NCBI GenBank assembly: GCA_001898145.1
Contig: MKSR01000019.1
Span: forward strand, 310,001 to 374,000
Direction: 5' to 3'
DNA: 64,000 bases
Source of the DNA: Dyadobacter sp. 50-39
GTDB taxonomy: Bacteria > Bacteroidota > Bacteroidia > Cytophagales > Spirosomataceae
Shown: in pieces, positions 25,962-34,456 of the stretch
How the letters are laid out: every line of letters starts with the position of its first letter
How positions within the stretch are numbered: position 1 is the first letter of the stretch
Notes under the pieces: generated by a model
Seen by the model: the letters and a program-made list of their open reading frames with translations, nothing else
Told to the model about the DNA's origin: nothing
Databases searched by the model: none
Program-made: the position numbers and the translations under genes

Positions 25962-26414
25962 TCATTTAGTAATCTCCGCGCCGTCCAGAATGTAGTTCAT
26001 CTGATAAATATCGTCGGCATTGAGTTTTAATGTGCCGGTAAATGTGAGCCGCTCGTCGGTTTTGAACTTCCTTCCGTCCTTCTTCTTGAAATTCAGGGTC
26101 ATGACCGTCTCGGGGCCCGCACCGCCGCAGAAAAAGCAGGCGCTGAACGGAAATGCGGAAAGCACATACAGGTTCGCTTCCAGATCAACCGGCAAAATGT
26201 AGCCTGTTATGGAGACCTGCTGGTTTTTGAGCTTCTGCACGCTCGGCCCGAATGTCGGATGCAGCATGTAGATAGACTCTTCGGCATACCATTTCTTTTT
26301 GAAAGTAACGTCCCGCAAGGTTTCCCACGTCAGTTTCACCGGCTCAACCGCCGGTTTAAAAGCAAACAATGAGACGATGCAGAGGAACAATATGCTGATT
26401 TTGACAGATTTCAT
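25962..26414 (-). CDS. Exported CxxC protein of an ABC transporter set (DUF3299-like)
   Basis: The 150-residue product has a signal peptide (about 1-20) and a small beta-rich body. Its most striking feature is SACFFCGGAGPET (residues 91-103), with C93 and C96 giving a CxxC that may bind metal or form a disulfide. The pattern QVSITGYILPVD near 66-77, before the Cys motif, suggests an OB-like fold as in DUF3299-type proteins. It is the third gene after an ABC ATPase and an FtsX-like permease, 59 nt from the permease. Gamma-proteobacterial sets of similar make-up have been linked to zinc uptake; transfer of that role here is inference. Confidence 0.65.
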   Translation of the reverse strand: MKSVKISILFLCIVSLFAFKPAVEPVKLTWETLRDVTFKKKWYAEESIYMLHPTFGPSVQKLKNQQVSITGYILPVDLEANLYVLSAFPFSACFFCGGAGPETVMTLNFKKKDGRKFKTDERLTFTGTLKLNADDIYQMNYILDGAEITK

Positions 26415-26473
26415 CAGTATTCGGATTTTGTATTACAATGAGTTGTACCGGTTTAACAAATTTACACACATTA

Positions 26474-27718
26474 TTATTCCTCCGCCAGTGTGCGGGAGAT
26501 ATTCAGCCGGTAAATGCCGAGCGAAGGCAATGCAGCCGCAACCACGCCGATCGCGAGGGCACCGAAGAACAGATAAAATTCCTCCGGCAGCAGTGCGAAT
26601 TTGCCCAGCGAATAGTGGAAGTCCTGTTCGGCCGATTTGGAAAAAACCCACAATCCGATGCGGCTCGCAATAATCCCCGCAAAAAAGCCAATGACGGCCA
26701 GGGATAATCCTTCGATCAGGAGCATCAGGAACAGCCTCGTGCGCGTTGCACCCATTGAAAGCATCAGCGCCATCTCGTACTTCCTGTCTTTCAGCGAATT
26801 ATATAACGAAATAAATACACTTACCCCGGCAATGGAGATAATGATCAATGCCAATGTGCGCAGCGTTTCAATGCCGACACCCAGCAATGAAAACAAACGG
26901 TTGATCTCGATGCTTGGCAATGCCGCCTGCATGGAAGTGTTGTCGTTGATCTGCCGCGGAATGGTGAGCAGGCCCATTGGGTTGCGGAACTGGATCAATG
27001 CACTGGTCACGTCCTTGCCTTCTTCGTCGGGCTCGGGGTCTGCATGCGTCTGGCCCTCGCTGTGTTCAACTTCTGCAACAGCAGGCGTTTCGGATTCTTC
27101 CGCGTGCTCATGAATGTCCCACACGCTTGAAAGGCGGGTCAAGATGAGTTGATCAATCACGGTCCCGCTGGGCTGGAATATTCCTACAACCTTGTATTTT
27201 TTATCCTCATGCTTCTCGCCTTCCGAATCGAGCCCGTGCGAACCGGAAAACTGGTCGCCGATTTTCAGCTTTGAGGTCCTTGCCACCTTGCTCCCGATCG
27301 TCACCTCCATGGAGGCATTATATAAATGCCCTTCGGCCAGCTTGCCCTGGAAGTGTTCGACATATTTAGGTGTTGTGCCGAGAATGCGGAAACCCTGATA
27401 GTTGTCGCCCATCGACAGCGGGATCACCGATTTCACAAACGGATTTTTCCGCAGCGCATTCACCTCCGCCAGCGGGATATTTCCCGTGGGCGCGTCGATC
27501 TGGTAAATGCTGGACAGGATCACCTGCAAAGGACTTCCTTTGGCACCCACTACCATGTCAATGCCTTTCAGGTTACGCTTGAATTGCTCGTCGAGCTGCT
27601 TGTTGAGCAGCAAAAGCAGGGAGATCATACCGATACCGAGGGTTAATAGTAGTGCGCTCAAAAAACTGTTGAGCTTTTTTTCCCTGAGATTGGCAATGCT
27701 GATCTTGAATAGGTTCAT
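26474..27718 (-). CDS. FtsX/MacB-like ABC transporter permease with His-rich loop
   Basis: The 414-residue inner-membrane protein has the MacB/LolC layout: span 1 (about 18-40), a large extracytoplasmic domain (about 41-280), then spans at about 283-307, 328-355 and 380-402. The conserved FtsX start [19 protein letters not shown] and the cytoplasmic [17 protein letters not shown] loop are present. Within the outer domain, residues 201-235 form an insert with His at 203, 205, 219 and 225 and about a dozen acidic residues; another charged loop with H161 and H170 precedes it. These look like metal-collecting segments. It lies 5 nt after its ATPase gene. Confidence 0.82.
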   Translation of the reverse strand: MNLFKISIANLREKKLNSFLSALLLTLGIGMISLLLLLNKQLDEQFKRNLKGIDMVVGAKGSPLQVILSSIYQIDAPTGNIPLAEVNALRKNPFVKSVIPLSMGDNYQGFRILGTTPKYVEHFQGKLAEGHLYNASMEVTIGSKVARTSKLKIGDQFSGSHGLDSEGEKHEDKKYKVVGIFQPSGTVIDQLILTRLSSVWDIHEHAEESETPAVAEVEHSEGQTHADPEPDEEGKDVTSALIQFRNPMGLLTIPRQINDNTSMQAALPSIEINRLFSLLGVGIETLRTLALIIISIAGVSVFISLYNSLKDRKYEMALMLSMGATRTRLFLMLLIEGLSLAVIGFFAGIIASRIGLWVFSKSAEQDFHYSLGKFALLPEEFYLFFGALAIGVVAAALPSLGIYRLNISRTLAEE

Positions 27719-27723
27719 ATATT

Positions 27724-28350
27724 TTACAGAAAAACCTGGTTCGAAAACTCGTCTTTAAGGCGCTGGTCATGGGTAACCACCACCAGGCTCGCACCGATTT
27801 GTGCGGATTGCCTTTTCAAAAGCTGGATCACCCGCTGGCAATTCTCGTCATCCAGGTTCGAAGTAGGCTCATCAGCGAGGATAATGTTGGGATTGTTCAT
27901 CAACGAACGCGCAATGCTTACGCGCTGCTGTTCTCCCTGGCTAAGCTGGTTCGTTTTTTTTGATAAATGATCGGCAAAGCCTAGTTGCTCGGCTAAATGG
28001 CGTGCTTTGTGGCGGTCTTCCTGCTTGTTGGCAAGATAATTTGACAGCAGAATATTGTCCAAGACCGAAAGCGAGCTCACGAAATGCGGCCGCTGGTATA
28101 TAATGCCGATGTTTCTGGCGCGGGTAGCGGTGATCTCCTGCGGTGTGAGGTTTTTGACCGACTTCCCCGCGATGAAAACGTCCCCAGACTCCGGTGTCAG
28201 CAACAATGCCAGCAAATGCAGCAACGTGGTTTTTCCTTTTCCCGACTGACCGAGGATCAGGAGCGTTTCTTTGTCATTGCAGTGGATGTCGGGGAAGCTG
28301 AATTTTTTCTGAGCGGAATAAGAAAACCGTAGCTGGTTACTCGAAATCAT
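27724..28350 (-). CDS. ABC transporter ATPase (MacB/LolD type)
   Basis: The 208-residue cytoplasmic ATPase starts at the ATG at 28350 (M-I-S-S-N-Q); an open extension to 28431 has no family similarity. Walker A is GQSGKGKT (residues 34-41), the Q-loop IYQRP is at 85-88, the signature LSQGEQ at 136-141, Walker B IILADEP at 156-162, and the switch His in VVVTHD. It is shorter than usual at the C-terminus but complete. It pairs with the FtsX-like permease 5 nt downstream. Such pairs usually power conformational work or export at the envelope rather than plain import. Confidence 0.88.
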   Translation of the reverse strand: MISSNQLRFSYSAQKKFSFPDIHCNDKETLLILGQSGKGKTTLLHLLALLLTPESGDVFIAGKSVKNLTPQEITATRARNIGIIYQRPHFVSSLSVLDNILLSNYLANKQEDRHKARHLAEQLGFADHLSKKTNQLSQGEQQRVSIARSLMNNPNIILADEPTSNLDDENCQRVIQLLKRQSAQIGASLVVVTHDQRLKDEFSNQVFL

Positions 28351-28437
28351 TTTCTGTGGCGCTTTTTGAGTACACAATGATAAGGAAGATTTGTCGTTCA
28401 AATGGTGTTGCATCCTGAAGAAAACCAACAACTATTC

Positions 28438-28445
28438 TATTTTTG
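28438..28445 (+). promoter_or_regulatory. Candidate -7 box for the DUF6089 pair
   Basis: TATTTTTG fits TAnnTTTG. A start near 28452 supports ATG 28465 as the beginning of the first barrel gene and excludes the upstream ATG at 28402. Confidence 0.55.
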
Positions 28446-28464
28446 CAAAAAAATCGATCTGAAA

Positions 28465-29484
28465 ATGCGTAGAAATTTCGACTTGAGAAGAGTATCCGGA
28501 ACGTTGGCTTTAACCTTGATTCTAGGGCTATTACTGTCTGGCAAAGACGTAAAAGCGCAGAACAGAGGTTTCTTCGTACCGTATTCTACGGCAGGTTTTG
28601 GTATTGGTACTTCCAGCTACTACGGTGATCTTGCACCCTATCGCCGCCCGCTGGCCTCTACCTTTAAAATGGCCCGCTGGAGTGTCGGCGGAAACTACAC
28701 ACGCCACTTTACACCACGCCTGGCCGCACGTGCCAGCTTTATTTATGCACGAATCGCCGGTGACGATTACATTATGAACCGCGACTCTAAACACGAAACC
28801 AGTATTTACTACGCGCGGAACCTGCATTTCCGCAATGACCTCAAGGAATTTTCCGTCCAGGGTATCTACAAACTGACGCCCGACAACCGCAGCTACGACC
28901 GCCGTCCGCAATTGGGCTGGTATTTGTTTGCAGGTGTTGCACTTACAGCGCACAATCCGAAAGCGCTCGATTCACTGAAAGGCGACTGGGTCAAATTGCA
29001 GCCGCTGGGAACCGAAGGACAGGGTAATGAAGGATATGCCAAGCCGTACTCACTGGTTCAGTTTGCGATCCCGGTGGGTATCGGCGTCCGCTACAAGATC
29101 AATTCGAAATTCGACATTTCTGCGGAGCTAGGCTACCGCAAAACATTCACAGATTATCTGGACGACGCACACGGCAATTATGCAGATCCTGCCATTTTTG
29201 CAGACGATCCCCTGGCCGCACATATGGCAAACCGCACCGCTGAGCAGGTTGCAGTACGCAAAGGGGCCGACAGAACTGAGGCTATCGGGAAATTCCTGAA
29301 TACGAACTATCCGGGTTACTTACAGGATGGAGTCAATCCGCTGCAAGCACTGCCAGGAACCGGTTTTGGCGCACCGGGCACCGAGCGTGGCAACAGCCCC
29401 ACCCAAAAGGATGCTTACCTCTTCGGTATGATCAGCATCCATTATATGCTGCCTTCGCAGGTAAAATGTCCGCCACTGAGATAA
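28465..29484 (+). CDS. DUF6089 / PorG-like outer membrane beta-barrel protein
   Basis: The 339-residue product has a signal peptide (about 1-30, ending D-V-K-A-Q) and alternating beta strands to the end. GIGTSSYYGDLAP near the N-terminus and GIGVRYKINSKFDISAELGYRKT-type strands (each shorter in the motif itself) match DUF6089 proteins, the group that includes PorG of the type IX secretion system. A long loop (about residues 218-300) rich in A, D, G and P interrupts the barrel. A second, shorter member follows after 13 nt. A direct role in secretion is possible given gldB nearby, but many paralogues of this family exist. Confidence 0.8.
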   Translation: MRRNFDLRRVSGTLALTLILGLLLSGKDVKAQNRGFFVPYSTAGFGIGTSSYYGDLAPYRRPLASTFKMARWSVGGNYTRHFTPRLAARASFIYARIAGDDYIMNRDSKHETSIYYARNLHFRNDLKEFSVQGIYKLTPDNRSYDRRPQLGWYLFAGVALTAHNPKALDSLKGDWVKLQPLGTEGQGNEGYAKPYSLVQFAIPVGIGVRYKINSKFDISAELGYRKTFTDYLDDAHGNYADPAIFADDPLAAHMANRTAEQVAVRKGADRTEAIGKFLNTNYPGYLQDGVNPLQALPGTGFGAPGTERGNSPTQKDAYLFGMISIHYMLPSQVKCPPLR

Positions 29485-29497
29485 TTCACTTACCCCG

Positions 29498-30196
29498 TTG
29501 AAATACATTTTCAAACATTTGAATAGACAATACTTGTCGGCTGTACTGCTGGCAGGTATTTGTTTTTTTCTGGCCGTCGTGCACACGCATGCACAACGTG
29601 TAGAAATTGGTGCCGGCGTTGGCGGTTTCAACTACCGGGGTGATATTTCGCCGACTTTCCGTTTCCGTTTTTTCAAACCGGGCGGCAGCCTTTTTTTCCG
29701 TTTTAACCCGAATCAGGCCCTGTCGCTCCGTGCGGAAGTGGCCGGCGGGCTTATCGGCGCCGACGATCAAAAAAGCGACGACCCTTTTCAGCAAGCCAGA
29801 AACATGTCGTTCCGGACGACCGTGTTCGAAGGAAATGCCGTTGCGGAATATAACTTTCTGAATTTCCAGGAGCGCAGGTTTGCCGTCAACTGGAGCCCCT
29901 ATGTATTTGGTGGGCTGGGTTTCAATAAATTTAACCCCAACATCCAGACAGGCTCCTACAAAACCTCCGGACTGGTGCTGCCTTACGGCGTAGGAATTAA
30001 ATACCAGATCCGCCGCCCGTGGAACATCGGATTGGAATATGGCACACGGAAGACATTTACAGATTACCTCGACAATCTCGGAGGCGACCCTACTTCCACG
30101 GACAAGTTACAGCAAGGCGATCCGTCTGTAAAAGATACCTATTTTTATGTGCGCCTTTCGGTAAGCTATACCTTCTACAAAATCTTTTGCCCCTGA
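29498..30196 (+). CDS. Second DUF6089 / PorG-like outer membrane protein
   Basis: The 232-residue product starts with TTG, 13 nt after the previous stop, and has a signal peptide ending V-H-T-H-A-Q (about residue 33). The mature part begins RVEIGAGVGGFNYRGDISP, the family N-terminal strand pattern, and includes the motif NIGLEYGTRKTFTDYLDNL, closely paralleling ELGYRKTFTDYLDD of its neighbour. The size, about 200 mature residues, suits an eight-stranded barrel as in PorG. The two genes are tandem paralogues in one transcript. This shorter one is nearer to PorG proper. Confidence 0.8.
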   Translation: MKYIFKHLNRQYLSAVLLAGICFFLAVVHTHAQRVEIGAGVGGFNYRGDISPTFRFRFFKPGGSLFFRFNPNQALSLRAEVAGGLIGADDQKSDDPFQQARNMSFRTTVFEGNAVAEYNFLNFQERRFAVNWSPYVFGGLGFNKFNPNIQTGSYKTSGLVLPYGVGIKYQIRRPWNIGLEYGTRKTFTDYLDNLGGDPTSTDKLQQGDPSVKDTYFYVRLSVSYTFYKIFCP

Positions 30197-30199
30197 TTT

Positions 30200-30742
30200 A
30201 TGAAAAGAATTTTACTGATAGTCTTTGCCTTAATTGTGGTTGCGTTTACCGGCTTTTGGGGAGTTAGAAAATACACCAAGTCATTCAGTCCCGAAGCAGT
30301 CGCGGAAACCAGTCAGAATGGAGTTAATGTCAAAATTTCATACGGACAGCCCAGCAAGAAGGGTCGGCTGATTTTCGGCAGAGAGCAGGACAAAGCGTTG
30401 CTGCCTTATGGTAAAGTTTGGCGCACGGGTGCCAACGAAGCCACCCTCATCGAACTGGAAAAAGATGTGTTGATGGGAGGAAAACTGGTGAAAGCAGGCA
30501 CCTATTCACTTTTCTCAGTACCCGGCCAAAGCACCTGGAAAATCATCCTGAACTCCGAAACAGGGCAATGGGGCACTGAATATAACGATGGCAAGAACAT
30601 CATGAGTGTCGAGGTCCCTATCCGGATCCGCCCATCAGTCCAGGAAGTGTTCCAGATTTATTTTGAAGAAATTCCCAATGGTGTCAATATCGTCCTGAGC
30701 TGGGACCAGACAGAGGCACTTGTTCCCTTTACCCACCCTTAG
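30200..30742 (+). CDS. DUF2911 exported protein
   Basis: The 180-residue protein has an N-terminal hydrophobic segment (about 3-20) that is a signal anchor or signal peptide. The body matches DUF2911: GVNVKISYGQPSKKGR, YGKVWRTGANEAT (about residues 71-83), KAGTYSLFSVPG and WGTEYNDGKNIM. The family is widespread in Bacteroidota, of unknown function, probably periplasmic. It starts 3 nt after the second barrel gene, so it belongs to the same transcript. Confidence 0.88.
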   Translation: MKRILLIVFALIVVAFTGFWGVRKYTKSFSPEAVAETSQNGVNVKISYGQPSKKGRLIFGREQDKALLPYGKVWRTGANEATLIELEKDVLMGGKLVKAGTYSLFSVPGQSTWKIILNSETGQWGTEYNDGKNIMSVEVPIRIRPSVQEVFQIYFEEIPNGVNIVLSWDQTEALVPFTHP

Positions 30743-30768
30743 TTCGATACGGCTACCGCCATTTTTCT

Positions 30769-31662
30769 ATGTTTGTTGATGCTATTGAAAAAATAGATCA
30801 GTTTACCCGTCCGGTTCACTTCATTATCCGATACTACGCAGGGAGCGACATCGTACCCGGAACGGCCACATTGTTTTTTGTAAACGAAGACGGTTTTGCG
30901 ATCACCTGCCGGCATGTCGCTCGGCAAATTCTGTATGCCAACAGTATTTACGAAAACTACCTGAAATTCAAGGGAGAACTTCGCCAATTCGAGAAAGATC
31001 CCGGCCTTGCTACACAGCGTAATTTGCTGGAAACCAAGTACAAGATCGCACCCGACAGCCCGATCCGGATCCTGTTTAACTTTATTAATTGCGTAACGGA
31101 TTATAAAGGACTTACCATCCACCTGCACCCTACACAGGACCTGGCAATTATTCAGTTCCGGAATTACGAATCGAAGCAATATCAGTCATATGCGCGGTTC
31201 CTGAAAGACTCCCGGATGGTGAAGCAAGGCCGCTATTTGTGCAGGCTCGGCTACCCATTTCCTGAATTCACGAATTACCGGTACAACAAGCATACCGGTG
31301 ATATCGAATGGACTGCCGATGGAAAGATCAAAACACCCAGCTTTCCCATCGACGGCATCATTACCCGCCACATCGGCGACAATAGTGAAGTTGTGGGTAT
31401 CGAAATGAGCACCCCGGGGCTACGTGGCCAGAGCGGCGGACCCCTGTTCGACCAGAATGGTATTATTTATGGAATGCAAAGCTCCACGCGCCATTTGCAC
31501 CTGGGATTCGATCAGGTCAATCGGGAGGTGACCATCGACGGCCACCGCAAGAAAGTTTCCAATTACCCGTTCCTGAACGTAGGGCAATGCGTGCATGTGG
31601 ATGTGATCAAGCAATTTTTAAAAGAGAAACACATCCGGTACTACGAGGCGGACATTGCCTGA
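30769..31662 (+). CDS. Trypsin-like serine protease without signal peptide
   Basis: The 297-residue protein has the chymotrypsin-fold order of catalytic residues: H49 in ITCRHV, D124 in TQDLAIIQF and S222 in GLRGQSGGPL, with TATLFFVNEDGF as an early strand. The N-terminus (MFVDAIEKIDQFTRP) shows no signal peptide or membrane span, so it should stay in the cytoplasm unless exported another way. There is no PDZ domain, unlike DegP. An insert of about 60 residues (51-115) sits between His and Asp. It is 26 nt after the DUF2911 gene; the target is unknown. Confidence 0.8.
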   Translation: MFVDAIEKIDQFTRPVHFIIRYYAGSDIVPGTATLFFVNEDGFAITCRHVARQILYANSIYENYLKFKGELRQFEKDPGLATQRNLLETKYKIAPDSPIRILFNFINCVTDYKGLTIHLHPTQDLAIIQFRNYESKQYQSYARFLKDSRMVKQGRYLCRLGYPFPEFTNYRYNKHTGDIEWTADGKIKTPSFPIDGIITRHIGDNSEVVGIEMSTPGLRGQSGGPLFDQNGIIYGMQSSTRHLHLGFDQVNREVTIDGHRKKVSNYPFLNVGQCVHVDVIKQFLKEKHIRYYEADIA

Positions 31663-31674
31663 TGGCGCTCTCGC

Positions 31675-32370
31675 TCAAAGCACGAGCAGCAGCTCTTCAA
31701 GCCTTCTTATATTATAGGTTGGCGCTTCATCAAATTGCAGTCCGGCCGGGTTCATATAGGCCGTATCCATGCCTACCTGCTTCGCGCCGAGGATATCCGC
31801 GATCCAGTTGTCACCCACCATCAGGCTTTCGCTGGCCGTGGCTTGCGCGAGGTCCAATGCAAATTCAAAGATCCGGCGGTCGGGCTTCTTGGCACTGGCT
31901 GTCTCGAACGTAACCACATGCTCGAAGAAATGACTTATCTCCGAGCTCGCAATTTTCCGGGCCTGGATTTCATTGAAACCATTGGTGATAATGTGCATGC
32001 CATAGCCGGCGGCGGAAACATAATTCAACAGGTCGAGTGCGCCTTCGAGCAAATGCTTCTTGGTAGGCAGCGAGGTAAGGTAAAGCTCGCCGATCTCCGT
32101 GTGCTCCGGTGGGCATTCGGCACCCAGCTCTTCGAAAACCATCCGGAAACGGTTCTCACGTATATAGCTATGGTGCAACTGTCCTTTGTCAAAAGCATCC
32201 CACAATGCGGTATTTATTTTAAGGAATGAGCACACAAATGCCTCCAATGAAGGAATGCCGTAGCGGGTAAGCTGGTGGTGATGAAAAATTTCTTCCAGGG
32301 ACTCGGACGAATTTCTTTCAAAATCCCAAAGTGTGTGGTCCAAATCGAAGAAGATATGCTTGTATTTCAT
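31675..32370 (-). CDS. YjjG-family HAD pyrimidine nucleotidase
   Basis: The 231-residue cytoplasmic HAD phosphatase starts KHIFFDLDHTLWDFE with the nucleophile pair D-L-D-H-T (motif I), has ITNGF as motif II, K in ASAKKPDRRIFEFAL as motif III and MVGDNWIADILGAK as motif IV. The DHTLWDFE form and length fit the YjjG family, which dephosphorylates noncanonical pyrimidine nucleotides and some UMP/dTMP. It converges with the protease gene (12 nt apart) and is divergent from the sigma factor across 382 nt. Confidence 0.88.
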   Translation of the reverse strand: MKYKHIFFDLDHTLWDFERNSSESLEEIFHHHQLTRYGIPSLEAFVCSFLKINTALWDAFDKGQLHHSYIRENRFRMVFEELGAECPPEHTEIGELYLTSLPTKKHLLEGALDLLNYVSAAGYGMHIITNGFNEIQARKIASSEISHFFEHVVTFETASAKKPDRRIFEFALDLAQATASESLMVGDNWIADILGAKQVGMDTAYMNPAGLQFDEAPTYNIRRLEELLLVL

Positions 32371-32752
32371 ATCTGGTAAAAATTCAATTTTTATAAGAAA
32401 AGTGAAATTACGACAGCTGGTTGAAAAATTCGGTGCCCGACAGACTAAAATCGATCTAACTCGACAAGCAAATCGTAGATTATTTATTAAATACCATTAT
32501 TTATTCTAATATGTCTACCCATGTGACGAAACAAACGGCGGGCATCTTCAACATGCACAACTTGTTAACATCTGTTAACGGGAAATAATTTTTCTGCAAA
32601 AAGGAACTGAAACATTTGCAAATTATTTTTCAAATCCATTTCTTTGATTCGTATAATTCGAAATGCCGAAAAGTCACATCTAATTTTCACCAAACCAGAA
32701 AGGAGAAACAATATCGACGAACTGCTCTACGTTAACTAAATCGAATAGTAAA
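32371..32752. promoter_or_regulatory. 382-nt intergenic region upstream of the ECF sigma gene
   Basis: The region is AT-rich and without a credible gene. It contains the sigma-gene promoter (separate entry), a GTTAACATCTGTTAAC direct/inverted motif near 32565-32580, and an AAGGAG Shine-Dalgarno-like sequence at about 32699-32704, too far (about 50 nt) from the ATG at 32753 to serve it. The region is long for this genome, which suggests regulation of the sigma gene. Confidence 0.5.
32615..32646 (+). promoter_or_regulatory. Promoter of the ECF sigma factor gene
   Basis: TTTG (32615-32618) is followed after exactly 20 nt by TTTCTTTG (32639-32646), one base off TAnnTTTG. The predicted start near 32653 leaves a leader of about 100 nt. 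Confidence 0.6.
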
Positions 32753-33352
32753 ATGGAGAAAGTCCAAGTTAGCGACAGTGAGTTGGTAACATTGTATATC
32801 CGAGGCAATGAGAAGGCTTTCGAAAAGCTTGTTCAGCGCCATAAGTCGAGAATATACACCACTATTTATCTGATTGTCAAGGATCAATATGTAGCCGAAG
32901 ATTTATTACAGGATACATTTATCAAAGCCGTTGACACAATTAAAGGTGGTCGATACAACGACGAAGGTAAATTCCTGCCATGGATTATACGAATCGCACA
33001 CAACCTCGCCATTGATTATTTCAGACGCGATAAACGCTACCCCAATGTAGTGTTCGAAGATGGGAGCAGTGTTTTCAACACGCTGGATTTTTCGGAAGAT
33101 TCCGTTGAGTCGATCCAGATTCGTCAGGAAACACATGAGCAGCTGCGGGAGATGATCCAGCGGTTGCCCGACGTGCAGAAACAAGTTCTGATCATGCGCC
33201 ACTATGAGGACATGAGCTTTCAGGAAATTGCGGATGCCACGGGTGTGAGTATTAATACGGCATTGGGCAGAATGCGTTACGCGTTGATAAACCTGCGTAA
33301 GCAATTTAACCAACGTGCCCCACAGTATGACAAAAACCTTTACTTACGATGA
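32753..33352 (+). CDS. ECF-type RNA polymerase sigma factor
   Basis: The 199-residue protein has sigma region 2 (about residues 20-95; AFEKLVQRHKSRIYTTIYL, VAEDLLQDTFIKAVDTI, FLPWIIRIAHNLAIDYFRR) and region 4 (about 125-180; RLPDVQKQVLIMRHYEDMSFQEIA and a helix-turn-helix ATGVSINTALGRMRYA). There is no region 3, so it is an ECF sigma factor. No membrane anti-sigma factor with FecR domain is adjacent; instead an 82-codon gene overlaps its 3' end by 26 nt. The long leader suggests its own control. Its target genes are unknown. Confidence 0.93.
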   Translation: MEKVQVSDSELVTLYIRGNEKAFEKLVQRHKSRIYTTIYLIVKDQYVAEDLLQDTFIKAVDTIKGGRYNDEGKFLPWIIRIAHNLAIDYFRRDKRYPNVVFEDGSSVFNTLDFSEDSVESIQIRQETHEQLREMIQRLPDVQKQVLIMRHYEDMSFQEIADATGVSINTALGRMRYALINLRKQFNQRAPQYDKNLYLR

Positions 33353-33575
33353 TGTTGTAAGGTATCTATATGCCGAAACAACTGAGAATGAAAATGAACA
33401 GATTGTTGAGGCGCTCGCACTTGACGATAACTTGATGAACTTTTATCTCGATTCCCTGGAAATCCAGAATCAGATGAACAAGATCACCCGGACTCCTGCG
33501 GAGAATGTGATTTCCGAAGTTTTCAGATATTCGCGACAATTCTCTCCTAAGAAATCTGCTGCACTCCTGTATTAG
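33327..33575 (+). CDS. Small acidic protein overlapping the sigma gene
   Basis: The 82-residue product (from ATG 33327, MTKTFTYDDVVRYLYAETTE) overlaps the last 26 nt of the sigma gene, so the two are translationally coupled. It is acidic and helical in its first 60 residues (EAL, DDNLMNFYLDSLEIQNQMNKI) and basic at the end (RYSRQFSPKKSAALLY). There is no membrane span. I recognise no named family, but size, charge and coupling suit a soluble anti-sigma or cofactor of the sigma factor; this is inference. An alternative start at 33315 adds four residues. Confidence 0.7.
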   Translation: MTKTFTYDDVVRYLYAETTENENEQIVEALALDDNLMNFYLDSLEIQNQMNKITRTPAENVISEVFRYSRQFSPKKSAALLY

Positions 33576-33722
33576 AGCGAGTCGGCAGGTTTTTTTGTTT
33601 CCAGCTGTCGGTCCGATGGCTGGAAGTTGTCATTACTTTTAAGAATAGGGCATGGCCTGTACGGCTTGCCCTGTAATATTTCTGTGCGGGCACTCAACCC
33701 TGCGCAGAACCATGATACTATT

Positions 33723-34385
33723 ATGCTAAGAAAAGAACGCTATAAACATTTCCTGGACTATTTTATCCAGAACTTCCCGGAACCCGAAACCGAACTGCAT
33801 TATTCCAACCCGTATGAGCTCCTGGTAGCTGTAATCCTCTCGGCACAATGCACGGACAAGCGCGTTAACATCGTGACACCCAAACTTTTCGAGCGTTTTC
33901 CCGATGCCGAATCACTCGCTGCGTCCAATGCGGAGGAAGTATTTACTTACATCAGATCCATTTCCTACCCCAACAATAAAGCCAAGCACCTGGTAGGTAT
34001 GGCACGCATGCTGGTGGAGCAGTTCGGCTCAGAAGTCCCGTCCACCGTAGAGGATTTGCAGAAAATGCCGGGAGTAGGCAGAAAGACAGCAAACGTGATC
34101 GCTTCTGTCATTTACAGCATGCCTGCTATGGCAGTCGATACGCATGTTTTTCGGGTATCGCGCCGGCTCGGACTGGTACCGCTTACGGCCAAGACACCAT
34201 TGGCGGTAGAGAAAGAGCTGGTGAGGCATATCCCGAAGCATTTGATCCACAAGGCACATCACTGGCTGATCCTGCACGGGCGCTACGTGTGTACCGCGCG
34301 CAACCCGCAATGCTTCCAATGCCCGCTATCGCCATTTTGCAAATACTTTGAAAAAAATGTAAAAATCGACGTTTTTCACTCGTGA
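33723..34385 (+). CDS. nth: Endonuclease III
   Basis: The 220-residue DNA glycosylase/AP lyase removes oxidised pyrimidines. It contains the helix-hairpin-helix LQKMPGVGRKTANVIASV with the catalytic Lys, the VDTHVFRVSRRLGL segment with the catalytic Asp, and the 4Fe-4S cluster C-x6-C-x2-C-x5-C in CTARNPQCFQCPLSPFC (about residues 194-210). The frame extends upstream to 33627, but ATG 33723 gives the family N-terminus (RKERYKHFLDYF). It follows the sigma unit by 147 nt and stands apart from it functionally. Confidence 0.95.
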   Translation: MLRKERYKHFLDYFIQNFPEPETELHYSNPYELLVAVILSAQCTDKRVNIVTPKLFERFPDAESLAASNAEEVFTYIRSISYPNNKAKHLVGMARMLVEQFGSEVPSTVEDLQKMPGVGRKTANVIASVIYSMPAMAVDTHVFRVSRRLGLVPLTAKTPLAVEKELVRHIPKHLIHKAHHWLILHGRYVCTARNPQCFQCPLSPFCKYFEKNVKIDVFHS

Positions 34386-34456
34386 TTACAACCAATCCCG
34401 AATCCACAGAGTCTACCCTGAAACTAAAACAATCCCATTAATTACTTAAAAAAGAA

